Assembly (NCBI GenBank): GCA_937965925.1
Contig: CALCME010000134.1
Span: 1-9,736 of the forward strand
Direction: 5' to 3'
Source of the DNA: Candidatus Absconditabacterales bacterium
GTDB taxonomy: Bacteria; Patescibacteriota; Gracilibacteria; Absconditabacterales; Absconditicoccaceae
Length of the DNA: 9,736 bases
The translations under genes and the position numbers were made by a program. Numbering within the stretch: the stretch's first letter is position 1; the number at the start of each line of letters is the position of its first letter. The notes beneath the pieces were generated by a model. It made no database searches. It was not told the DNA's origin and saw only the letters and a list, made by a program, of their open reading frames with translations. Below, one piece after another: positions 1 to 8,300 of the stretch.

Positions 1-69
1 TACTGTGATCTATTTTTGCGATTTAAAGATCTACCAGTAATATTTTTGGGTTGAGACAGAGAATTGTAA
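1..69 (+). CDS. C-terminal tail of an unidentified protein (partial)
   Basis: Frame 1 is open from the left edge for 22 codons and ends in TAA at 67-69. The visible residues are YCDLFLRFKDLPVIFLGGDREL, with one TGA read as Gly. The other two forward frames hit TAA within 40 bases. The mix of hydrophobic and charged residues looks like a plausible protein end, and the next gene begins 48 bases later on the same strand. The fragment is too short to assign to a family. A reverse-strand frame is also open here but has no ATG, so the forward reading is preferred only modestly. Confidence 0.4.
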
Positions 70-117
70 TGAGAAAAGCTGTAATGTGTAACTGATAAAT
101 TAAATGAGAAGTTGAAG

Positions 118-498
118 ATGGATTTTTATTTACTCAATGCCATGAGTTTTCCTAATTTAGTTACAAACAAAGTAACATGAACTTCTTCGTTATCTAAAAA
201 CAATAGGATAGACCTTGATCTGTCGTTCTGAAGCAACCTTATGCGTATTACGCGAGGAATACTAAAAAGGACACTTAAGATAGTTCTGTATGGGGTAGTT
301 GTTTGGTGATATATGTGAATGTTTCAATCTATGAACCTCACATACGACTATTATGAAGATGAATTATATAGTTCTACGAATTGACTACTACGTACGTTTG
401 AGAAAACACTTGAGACTGGTGTATCTACGCCAGTAACAACAATTGACTTAGATGCTATTCTACTTATCATGACGTCAGTTTGTCTAGAAGTATTATAG
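118..498 (+). CDS. Small single-pass membrane protein, unknown function
   Basis: The 126-residue ORF is open only if TGA is Gly (four in-frame TGA codons) and ends in a tandem TAG TAA. I do not recognise a family. The N-terminal 50 residues are polar and end in a basic stretch (residues 43-54, several Arg and Lys). One hydrophobic segment follows at about 53-70 (IVLYGVVVWGYMG core), then a polar, acidic part rich in Tyr, Asp, Glu, Ser and Thr, and a hydrophobic C-terminus at about 111-126. By the positive-inside rule the N-terminus would be cytoplasmic. The ATG at 118 is the first Met after an upstream in-frame TAA, and GAGAAG six bases before it is a weak ribosome-binding site. It lies in the same frame as the 7TM gene 144 bases downstream and may share its transcript. 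Function is unknown. Confidence 0.65.
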
Positions 499-642
499 TA
501 AGAAAAATGTCTAAAAAATAGTATTTGTCTATTGAAACGAAGTTCAAAAGAACTCCTCAAAAAGTACACCACACTTGAATTTTCAGTAAGATTTAGTATC
601 GTTAATTATATAGTTTTATTGCTGTAATTGATCGCTACGTAT

Positions 643-2205
643 ATGTCTTACTTTTCTCTTCAATCGTGAAGAAACCTTTTTGTGTCTTTGTTTCTCCTTA
701 CTCTTCTTTCATTGAGTTGAGTGGTTTTTTGACAAGTAATTGAAAATCAATGAACTGATGATGTTTGAACTACTTGCTCCGAAGCATGATTTCAAATTTT
801 GTGAGATGATGAAGTGAAAGTATGAGAATCATATACGTATACGCTTTCATGAGATAATGTCGCACTATCATGAGCAATAGTAAATTTTGTCTTAGATAGA
901 CAAGATGAGTCATGAGAGACAACTCTTGATTTTTCATATACCACATCATATGCTCTTAGTGGAACATACAACCTAGATGTTTCAATTTCTAAGCCACCAT
1001 GTTTCTATTCCGCACAAAAATCCATTACTGCATATAAGTCATTTATTGTTTATGTGTGAGATGGATCTGAATTGGTGTGAATGGGAGAAACATTGTCCAA
1101 ATGATCATCTGCATGAACATGAGACTTTACTACCTTGTTTAAAGAAATAACTGTTGATTCATGAGATCAAGATGAACAACTTGTTTCTTATTTAAATGAT
1201 TATTCATCATACTTTCAGCACGCTGATCGTATGATTATTGACACGTCTTCACTGTGAAAAATTTTTGATGTTCTTTGAAAGATATTTGAATTGAAAGATA
1301 TAGATGTTTCTTGAACTGATGTGTATGTCATTGCTGACATTACGCAAAGTTATTTTCGTAGACTCTTAGCTAGATATACCAATGTTTCATGAATAGAAAA
1401 GGTATATGTGACTCAAAAGCAATACTTTTGATCTCTTTTTACCTCTCTTTTACTTGAAGATAAATCTCCTGAATCTTATGATTTTGTAAAATCTTACTCT
1501 CTTTCTCTAGAAGATTCTAATAAAATGTACTTTCTTTCATATATTACAGATTACTTGCTGTTCAATTGATTTCCATTGTGAATATTAACATTAATTCTGC
1601 TGCTTCCGTTTGTTTGATTAGTTATCTCATTTGCAAGACAGGTAGTATGACTAAGTGTTTTTGGGGTATTTACTCCCTTGCTTTTTGCAACATCTATGTA
1701 TGTTCTTGGAGTAAGACCATCGTTGCTTCTTTTACTGTCTTGAGGTATTGCCGTTATTCTTGTCTCATTGCTTACAAGAAAGGTATATCTCTTGTATAGC
1801 CCAAAAGTTTCATTAATGATGATTTTGTATTGTATTATGACACTTGTTGTTCGATGGTTACATGAATATCTTGATTTACAATGGGTAGATATGAGTTCTT
1901 ATTCTACAAACATAGTAATATTTCCTTTTGTTGTGATTTTGTATGTTGCTAAGTGAGTGTTTTCAGATAGTTTTCTTCAGTTTAAAAAGTGACGGTGGGT
2001 AACATTACTAGAGTTCTTTGTTATTAGTTTCTTTGTACTTTATATTCTTACGTCAGATGATCTACAAAATATCTTTCTGTGAGCACCAGAATTAATTATC
2101 GTTGTTTTTATTCTAAATATTCTTGTAGGTAGATTTACATGATTGCAAATGACTGAATATGTTCGTTTTTTCCCTCTTATCAAATCTTACTTTGAAGAAG
2201 AATAG
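643..2205 (+). CDS. Exported PKD/Ig-like protein with C-terminal 7TM domain (7TM_transglut-like)
   Basis: This 520-residue protein has many in-frame TGA (Gly) codons. Residues 12-30 are a hydrophobic signal sequence or anchor ending VVFG. Residues about 55-140 resemble a PKD/Ig-like beta-sandwich (VGESYTYTLSGDN, then SGTYNLDVSISK). Residues 160-305 form an extracytoplasmic mixed alpha/beta region without a recognised active site. The C-terminal part has seven hydrophobic segments at about 311-332, 337-355, 359-377, 389-405, 423-437, 454-470 and 481-497. The stretch FARQVVGLSVFGVFTPLLFA followed by a GVRP turn and TRKVYLLYSPKVSLMM matches my memory of the 7TM_transglut family, in which seven helices are usually fused to an inactive transglutaminase or another exported domain. 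The substrate or partner is unknown, and a role in sensing or envelope organisation would be a guess. The start is the first ATG after an in-frame TAA at 625-627. No Shine-Dalgarno motif is visible. Confidence 0.8.
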
Positions 2206-2221
2206 AGTTAATAATGATTTT

Positions 2222-2250
2222 TTGACAAAATTAGCCCTTATAGTTACACT
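2222..2250 (+). promoter_or_regulatory. Sigma-70-type promoter for the AMMECR1-like gene
   Basis: TTGACA at 2222-2227 is a perfect -35 element. It is followed after exactly 17 bases by TACACT at 2245-2250, a good -10. It lies in the 76-base gap after the 7TM gene, and the predicted transcript would start near 2257, leaving a leader of about 25 bases before the ATG at 2282. This suggests the downstream gene is transcribed independently of the membrane-protein genes. Confidence 0.6.
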
Positions 2251-2281
2251 TAAATACTAGTTTTAGTAATTAAATACTGGT

Positions 2282-2722
2282 ATGTTAGATAAAATAAAGA
2301 AAGTACTCTTTGAAACGTATTGATCAGAAGAACAAAAATGATTGTTTTTATCTTGATTTGATGATCAACAAGAACTCATTGTTTCTCAGTGAGTAATTTC
2401 TAGTGATGCTCCATTGCATGAACTTGTAGAAAACATATACGACGAACTAAAAGAGAATATCGGGGATATCGTCTATGTGGTATGTGATGTCGTCTCTGAG
2501 GTTATGCAGCTAGAAACAAGTAAAGATATTCTTTGAAAGGACCCACAAGAGTACTGATTTGCTCTTATTTGAGAGAACGATTCAAGTGGAGTTATTCTTC
2601 CTGGGGTTGCGTGAGTTGCAGATGCAAAACATGCCTTATATCACATCAAAAAGAAATATGACATACATGGACAATGAGAAGTCTTTGTTTTTAGAACAGA
2701 TAGAATCGTTGTTTCAAAATAA
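2282..2722 (+). CDS. Divergent AMMECR1-like domain protein
   Basis: The 146-residue soluble protein has Gly at ten TGA codons and ends in TAA. It follows the AMMECR1 layout as I recall it: a beta strand GLFLSGF (20-26), a strand ELIVSQGVI (31-39), a helix after PLHELVENI (44-52), a strand pair VYVVCDVVSEV (64-74), then SGVILPGV (102-109) and a helix leading to HIKKKYDI (121-128), like the family's GLLLPQV and KAGL blocks. The family hallmark LRGCIG is absent; its place is taken by LIVSQGVI. The protein is also shorter than the usual 170-200 residues. AMMECR1 proteins often sit with MEMO and radical-SAM partners, but none is in this window. The assignment rests on remembered motif spacing, not a search. 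No catalytic role can be assigned. It starts at the first ATG downstream of a strong promoter, with no clear Shine-Dalgarno site. Confidence 0.55.
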
Positions 2723-2763
2723 CATATAGCATACTTTTTTAGTTTCTTCATAAACCAGAACTA

Positions 2764-2982
2764 ATGACTGATCTAAAGGAACTAGAGAAAAAATTTACTA
2801 GCAAAAAAACAACATCTGCACTTTCAGAGTCTCTTTCACGGAAAACATGATTTACTTCATTGTGAAGTTCTCTAGGGAAGTTGATCCGCTGATGATCATG
2901 ACAAAAGTCTCATTCTAAATGACAAATAACATTACTTGATGAAGAATTTGAACAGGAGAACATAGTCGGGAGAACTACCTAG
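2764..2982 (+). CDS. Small basic hypothetical protein (72 aa)
   Basis: This 72-codon ORF starts at ATG 2764, 41 bases after the AMMECR1-like gene, and ends in TAG. Six TGA codons are read as Gly. The N-terminal two thirds are rich in Lys, Ser and Thr (KKFTSKKTTSALSESLSRK), followed by a Gly/Ser stretch SLGSSLGKLIRGGSGQK. The C-terminal end is acidic (LLDEEFEQEN). It has no hydrophobic segment, so it should be cytoplasmic and probably largely disordered, perhaps nucleic-acid binding by charge. I recognise no family. It is probably co-transcribed with the gene before it. The convergent minus-strand gene ends 11 bases past its stop. Regular TGA-Gly use and the lack of a competing gene support it. 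Confidence 0.6.
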
Positions 2983-2993
2983 TGTTCTCTTTT
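2970..2993 (+). terminator. Hairpin terminator at the end of the 72-aa gene
   Basis: GAGAAC at 2970-2975 pairs with GTTCTC at 2984-2989 around an eight-base loop and is followed by TTTT at 2990-2993, then further T-rich sequence. The stem starts inside the last codons of the small gene and its TAG lies in the loop. The T tract suits plus-strand termination. The minus-strand side has no T run, so the convergent gene would need another stop signal. The six-pair stem is short, so confidence is moderate. Confidence 0.4.
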
Positions 2994-4406
2994 CTACTTT
3001 CAAAAAGTATCAATGTAGAGTTTTGAGCTATATTCGTTTATTAATGCCTCAAAAAGAGGACTTTCGTTATTTCGTTCTTCAAGTTGATTGAGTTGTCACT
3101 TGGAAATGTTGATCTTATTTCAATCTACGAACGATCTTATGTTTTTGAATTTCTCGTTTGAAAGTTGTTTTGATAGTATTGAATTAAAAGCTGAGAGAGA
3201 GTATTCTCGAAGTGGGGTGTTGCTGACTTCAGCATATTGTATATATCATGCAAGTCGTTCTATACTAGATTGTTTGTTTTCTGATTCCTCAAAAACCATA
3301 AATCCCCAACTATTTCAATGAAGTGATTCTAGTTCAGGAACAGAAGAGATTTCATACTCTTTATTTGGGAGTAGTTGATCTGTAAGTTGATCTATACTTA
3401 ACAAATGTCTACTTAATGGCAGTATTCAAAATCATCAAGCATCAAGAAGATATAAACAAGCAAGTGAATTGTCAATACATGTGTCAGTTATTGTGCGAGA
3501 TTCTTTGTATAAAGATCTAAACGATCGTTTCTCTCATTTGGCAAGTCGTTGGAGCAATGTGTGGTTTTTCTCTTGAAGAATAGATCCTACGAGTAGTTCT
3601 AAGGTTTCTTCATAAGGTGAGAGTGGGTGTTGTTTTTCTTCAAGAAATCTTATATCTATTGATGAAATTCAAAAATAGTTCTTATCAGATGGGTTGGTGT
3701 ACAATAAACGATCAATTTTTTCTACGAAGGAAACATCCCGTCATCAAGGATGAATACTAACTAGCGGATCAAGTGCAAATGGAATATATTTCATTTTTGT
3801 GTCAAGAATGAGAGAACGCAAAGAAGAATGAAATAAACTAAGAATATCGTTTTTGAAGGGAAGGGATACTGCTTTTTCACTGAATGACCTTATTCGCATA
3901 GAAGGGACAAGTGCTATATCTATGTTGTTTTCTTCTCCATAATCTTTTGATAGAGTTTCTTTAAATTCCTTAAACGAATTGAATTGTTTAAATTCAACGT
4001 GAATAGATGATTCATTTTCTTTTTGAATTTTTTGTGTAAGCTGATGGAGATGATTTTCTTGTATTATGTATGGCATTGCTATTGTTATAGTTCCAGTCTC
4101 AGTCTTAGTTATTTTTGTTTCTTCTTTTTCACTCTTTATTTGATCATCTGTAATTCCTTTTTCTCAATTATCTTTTCACATCTCTCTTCCAATAAATTCT
4201 CATCAGACCACGGGTTTTCAGTTTTTGCTATCTTCCATCTGTGCTTTAATCACTCAGTTTTGTTGTTCTTCCGCTTTGATAATATTGTTCTGGAGATCTG
4301 AGCTTTTTGTTCATCAAAGTAGCGTACGTGCAATAAAAAACCAACCTATGATAACTCATAGAATTCCTATTCCTCATAAAACGATTAGTGCTTTTGTTTT
4401 TCCCAT
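2994..4406 (-). CDS. Membrane-anchored solute-binding-like protein
   Basis: This 470-residue protein has many TGA codons read as Gly and ends in TAG. Residues 6-27 are a strongly hydrophobic anchor (LIVLGGIGILGVIIGWFF) with no lipobox Cys. Residues 33-104 are a charged, Gln/Glu/Lys-rich linker. From about 105 the pattern resembles family 1 extracellular solute-binding proteins: strand TITIAMPYI, a helix-rich segment, strand SIHVEFKQF, then NNIDIALVPS (the usual 'D-hydrophobic' lobe-1 strand), F-S-E-K-A-V-S-L-P-F, and the hinge-like YIPFALDPLV near residues 205-214. Such proteins deliver sugars or other solutes to ABC permeases, but no permease or ATPase gene is in this window, so the ligand is unknown. 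The start at 4406 is the only Met placed before the anchor; a weak GAGAA lies a few bases upstream. The family call is by pattern, not search. Confidence 0.6.
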
Positions 4407-4494
4407 TCTATTCTCTAGTTCGTTTGTAAAAGTGCAAAAATTACATTGGGCTCTTATGTATGTTTTATGTACTCATACTAATAGTAATAAAAAA

Positions 4495-4500
4495 ATTGTA
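4495..4500 (-). promoter_or_regulatory. Possible -10 element for the solute-binding-like gene
   Basis: On the minus strand TACAAT (4500-4495) is one base from the -10 consensus and lies about 90 bases upstream of the ATG at 4406, downstream of the 4571-4607 terminator. No good -35 sits at the right distance; CTTAAC at 16 bases is poor. The 4407-4570 gap otherwise shows only A/T-rich sequence and no supported ORF, so the promoter for this gene must lie here, but this exact site is tentative. Confidence 0.25.
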
Positions 4501-4570
4501 GAAATCAAAAAATGACGTTAAGAGAGAACTTTTTTGAGTAGTGCCTTATGGAGTAGTTTTATTCCAAACC

Positions 4571-4607
4571 AAAAAAAGCATATGGAAAATCATCCATATG
4601 CTTTTTT
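4571..4607 (-). terminator. Bidirectional hairpin terminator downstream of rplI
   Basis: The motif is a run of A, then GCATATGG, the loop AAAATCAT, then CCATATGC and a run of six T. The stem is 8 strong pairs and extends to 14 if the flanking A and T tracts pair. Both strands read as stem-loop plus U tract. On the minus strand it lies 43 bases past the L9 stop and should end that transcript before the solute-binding-like gene. No plus-strand gene enters it from the left. Confidence 0.8.
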
Positions 4608-4633
4608 ACCTTATCTAGCTTTATGTAGATAGT

Positions 4634-4648
4634 GTTAGTTGCACTAAC
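4634..4648 (-). other. Small perfect hairpin just past the rplI stop
   Basis: GTTAGT (4634-4639) and ACTAAC (4643-4648) form a perfect six-pair stem with a three-base TGC loop. It starts two bases after the L9 stop codon on the minus strand. It lacks a T tract, so it is not an intrinsic terminator by itself. It could protect the mRNA 3' end or be chance; the true terminator follows at 4607-4571. Confidence 0.3.
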
Positions 4649-4649
4649 G

Positions 4650-5129
4650 TTAAGCTGCTATTTTAGTAACGTTTATTGCTAGATCCTTTTTAATATCTTG
4701 GTATGAGAACGTCGCTGTGAACTCTCCAAGCTCTTCAATCTTTTCTAATGAAAAGTTAGATGGTTGAAGAGAAACTCAATACTCTTTCGTTACGTAGGTA
4801 ACTAATGATCTTGATGTGATACTATCATAGAGTTTGTTTTCTTCTGTCGCTTGTTTTTCAAAAAGTATTCCTCCGTTTTTTTCAATTTTTTCTATCATAG
4901 ATAGTACTGCAGCTTGTTCTTCTTGTTTTGTCTTTTCAATACGCTTTAGAGAAGAAGCTTGTTGGTTTTGAGCTTGCTTATCATAGATGATTGCAATTCA
5001 CTGAGGAACGAGCACATGAAGAGCGTAGTGAGTTTTAACTTCAATAACATCTCATGGTTGTCCCTTACCCGGAAGAGATTTCATAAGGAGAACTTTTGCT
5101 TTTTTTCAGCTGAATGGGCTGTTTTTCAT
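4650..5129 (-). CDS. rplI: 50S ribosomal protein L9 (bL9)
   Basis: The 159-residue protein is L9 of the large ribosomal subunit, which binds 23S rRNA near the L1 stalk base and reaches out from the ribosome. The N-terminal rRNA-binding domain is clear at residues 10-50: KVLLMKSLPGKGQPGDVIEVK, then HYALHVLVPQGIAI, matching the family's GKKGDVVEVKDGYARNYLIPKGLA block. A Lys/Gln/Glu-rich connecting helix follows (52-90), then the C-terminal domain (about 98-159), with LYDSITSRSLVTYV, the Leu-Gly of EELGEF, and a final LAINV strand. Key glycines (PGDV, PQGI) are TGA codons. It carries about nine extra N-terminal residues (MKNSPFSGK) compared with the usual 148-150 residue proteins, and no alternative start exists inside them. 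No Shine-Dalgarno motif precedes it. L9 is reported missing from some CPR groups, so its presence here is informative. Confidence 0.93.
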
Positions 5130-5217
5130 AAAAACTAGAATAACAAGGTAAACAATGCTAATAGATATATGATTCTGTAGATAAATTGCAAGTGAATGAT
5201 GGAATCTTTTTGTAAGT

Positions 5218-5248
5218 AATGCTTATAATAATTTTATTGTCAAGCATT
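5218..5248. repeat. 7-bp inverted repeat in the rplI/PBP divergent region
   Basis: AATGCTT at 5218-5224 and AAGCATT at 5242-5248 are perfect inverted copies separated by 17 bases. Their position over the putative promoters makes an operator possible, but seven pairs in A/T-rich DNA can arise by chance. The heptamer ATTGCAA also occurs twice nearby, at 5185-5191 and 5246-5252. Confidence 0.3.
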
Positions 5249-5252
5249 GCAA
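5225..5252 (-). promoter_or_regulatory. Candidate rplI promoter
   Basis: Read on the minus strand, TTGCAA (5252-5247) is followed after 16 bases by TATTAT (5230-5225), four of six matches to the -10 consensus. It lies about 95 bases upstream of the L9 ATG. An additional TTGACA lies on this strand at 5243-5238 but has no good -10 at the right distance. The site is tentative. Confidence 0.35.
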
Positions 5253-5274
5253 TTGGTAGCTAGATGAGTAGAAT
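5247..5274 (+). promoter_or_regulatory. Candidate PBP promoter
   Basis: TTGCAA at 5247-5252 and TAGAAT at 5269-5274 are separated by 16 bases and lie 55 bases upstream of the PBP ATG. TTGCAA is its own reverse complement, so the same six bases could serve as the -35 box of the divergent rplI promoter too. A perfect TATAAT at 5224-5229 is an alternative -10 but has no good -35. Confidence 0.4.
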
Positions 5275-5328
5275 ACTTTCTAGTTGTGCACTATGGATGT
5301 TATTTACTTGTTAGATGTGTAGTTTAAT

Positions 5329-8300
5329 ATGGACTTTTCTCAATATATTAAACGTCTAAAGAAATTTCTTTTCTGACGTAGAAATCGTTCCTCAAATAGG
5401 ATTGGTACTGTTATGCCTTGATATTCTTGATCAAGGAGAACTGTATCGAGATGATCAGTAGGTTGAATGTTCTGAAAAAAACGTGATCGTTCATGATTTT
5501 TGATTTGGTTATGGCTGTGATGAGTTGTCGTTCTCCTTCCTTTGTTGTTGTGATCATATCGAGTGTATGCAAATGTTTTGAAGACACTTCCAAATATAGA
5601 ACAAATAGAGAATGCTGATTTTAATCAGACAACAGTTATTACCGATAGAAATTGAGTAGAATTGTATAAGTTATTTGAAGAAAATAGAGATTATATTTCA
5701 TATGATAAAATCTCTCCAACATTTGTGAATGCGATTGTCGCTACTGAAGATCAAAGATTTTGGGAAAATCCATGAGTTGATTGGAAATGAACGGTTAGAA
5801 CTGCTATTAATAATGCAAGGTATGGTAAAGTCCATTGATGATCGACTATTACTCAGCAGGTAATTAAAAATATTCTTCTTACTCCAGAAAAGAATATTGC
5901 AAGAAAATTAAAAGAAATTATACTTGCGATAAAACTAGTAAAATATGTTAAAGTCGATATTAGCGATAAGTATGAAAACCTCTCTGACAAAGAAATTGAT
6001 AGGAAAGTGAAAGAAAAGATTTTGGAACTGTATTCAAATTACATTTTTCTATGAAATAATTCATATTGATTAGAGATAGCTTCTCAGACTTATTTTTGAA
6101 AAAAAGCTATTGAGTTAGATGTTTTAGAATGAGCAATATTGGCCTGAATACCTCAAGCTCCTTCAAAGTATAACCCTTACTCAAATAGAGGATCTTTAAT
6201 GTGAGATGTTGTTCTTTCTGATAAAAAGAATGATGACGGTAGTTCTCAAGAAATTCCATCATCAGCAAGAACACAGATTGTAAATCAACTTGTACAACTC
6301 ATAGATGATACCTCATTTGCTTCCAAAACGAAAGATACATCATTGTTATCGTTTTTGACCTGATTGCTGTCTTGAAAAAGAACTATTTGATGAACAACAT
6401 ACGATATTGAATATGTTTTATGAAGGAAGGATTATGTCCTTTCTAGATTATATGATGAATCATATATCACTGAAACTGAGTTGAAAGAAGCTCTTCAAGA
6501 GTGATTTACCAAAGAATTTAACCGTGATCCTATCGAAATAAAAGCACCTCACTTTGTGTTTTGGGTTATTCAAGAACTTGAAAAAAGATATGATCAGGAG
6601 GTCTTACGTACATGATGACTTACCATTCAGACTACATTAGACTTTACAATCCAAAGGTTGGCTGAACAAAGTATAGAAGAAAATTTATGACATATTTATT
6701 CAAACCAAGCTTCTAATGCATCCTTGGTCTATACAGATTCACATAGTGGAGATATATTAGCATATGTATGATCAAAAGATTATAACAATGAAGACATAGA
6801 TGGACAAGTTGACATGGTTCAAGCACAGAGACAACCATGATCAACAATTAAGCCACTGATATATTCTTTGTGATTCATTAACAATCAAATGACTGTTGAT
6901 AGTCCTATCTATGATATTAACATGAAGATTGGAAATAATGAACCTCAAAATGCGGACGGTGAATTTCGATGATTGACTACAGTTAAAAAAGCATTAGCAT
7001 GAAGTAGAAATATTCCTGCTATTAAGATGTTTATGAATGCATGATGAGAACCTGCTGTGAAAACGTTCTTACATGATTTATGAATGAGTAACTTAATCAT
7101 GGATAGAGATCACTATGGATATGCTCTTTCTTTGTGAGCAGCAGAGACACCTATGCTTGAACTGGCAAATGCATATGCACATTTAAGTGCAATGTGAAAG
7201 CCAGCAAAGATAGATCCCGTTTTAGAAGTGAGGTGAGCTGATTGATCAATCTTATATAAGAAAGAACCAGAGCTTCAAAAACAGATAATTCCTTCATGAG
7301 TATCATATCTTATCTGGAATATTCTCTCTAACAAACAAAATTTCCCAGAAAGCCGGAGAAAACAATTTACGTTTCCATGAATCGATTTTGCGACGAAGAG
7401 TGGAACTACTAATGTTGTTAGATGAGATGAAAAATTTCCTAGAGATTGACGATTAGCTACATATACACCTTCTAAAGTACTTGTTATGCGAGCATGAAAT
7501 ACTGATTGAAGCTCAATGAAACGAGATGCATATGGTTGATGGATAAATAGTCCTGTTTGGAAATCGTTTGTTTGAAAACTAAAAGCAAACGGTTATCTTC
7601 AGCAAGAAACCATGCAAGAGAGAGAGGTAAAACAGGCAAATATCTCATTGATTTCATGAAAACTTGCTAATTACAATACTCCTTTAGCCTTTATGAAAAA
7701 ATCTCTTGGATACATTCATTCTTTGCCTACTGAGTATGACGATCATATCTCAGCTCAGCAAGTAGACACTCTTTGTTATGGTAAGCCAACAGATTTGACT
7801 CCAAAAGATGCAATAGGTCAAGCATGGTATATTAGACCAGAGACAATTATGTCTGATAAGTATGATCAAAAAGATGTTCTGACATGGCGAAGAAACGGGT
7901 GAGCATCAAGCTATTCTAAAATGAATGGACAGTACTACACGATGGATCCAATTAGTGGTGAATGTAAAGATAGAGTTGCTATACAAGAACTCTGAGAAAT
8001 TTCTATGAATTTGATGCAACCAGAAGAGTGACAGAAGGTTACGAGAACGTTCACCTTATGGCATCAAACGAAATCTCCTTTCAAGATAACTGACATGAAA
8101 GTCTACCTTTGAGATATTGAAATTTCATCTACAAGTTATAATAAAGAATGATCTGTTATTGACATAAGCGATGTTAAAATACCAGCTGAGATTGCAGACG
8201 GGGAGTATGTTCTAAAAGCTATTATCCGAGATGAAAAATGATATAGCGATTCAAGGTCTGTTAAAATAAAGGTGTGAAGTGTTTCTACGGATACAAATCC

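Noticed and set aside
1..117. Reverse-strand open frame at the left edge
   Set aside because: It has no ATG after its upstream stop and low-complexity Ser/Asn/His composition; the forward tail is more plausible.
351..572. Minus-strand ORF of 73 codons
   Set aside because: It lies antisense to the TGA-Gly membrane gene at 118-498, has an unnatural Arg/Phe/Ser-rich composition, and runs into the gap before the 7TM gene.
1566..1956. Two short plus-strand ORFs read with the standard code
   Set aside because: They are out-of-frame shadows of the 7TM coding region, whose hydrophobic helices in the correct frame match a known family pattern.
3088..3321. Plus-strand ORF of 77 codons
   Set aside because: It is antisense to the solute-binding-like gene, which has a longer and better supported frame with TGA as Gly.
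4023..4515. Two overlapping plus-strand ORFs rich in Phe, Ser and Cys
   Set aside because: They are antisense to the N-terminal half and leader of the solute-binding-like gene, and the composition is that of the complement of Lys/Glu-rich coding sequence.
5411..5593. Minus-strand ORF of 60 codons
   Set aside because: It is antisense to the PBP N-terminus and membrane helix, with no supporting start context.
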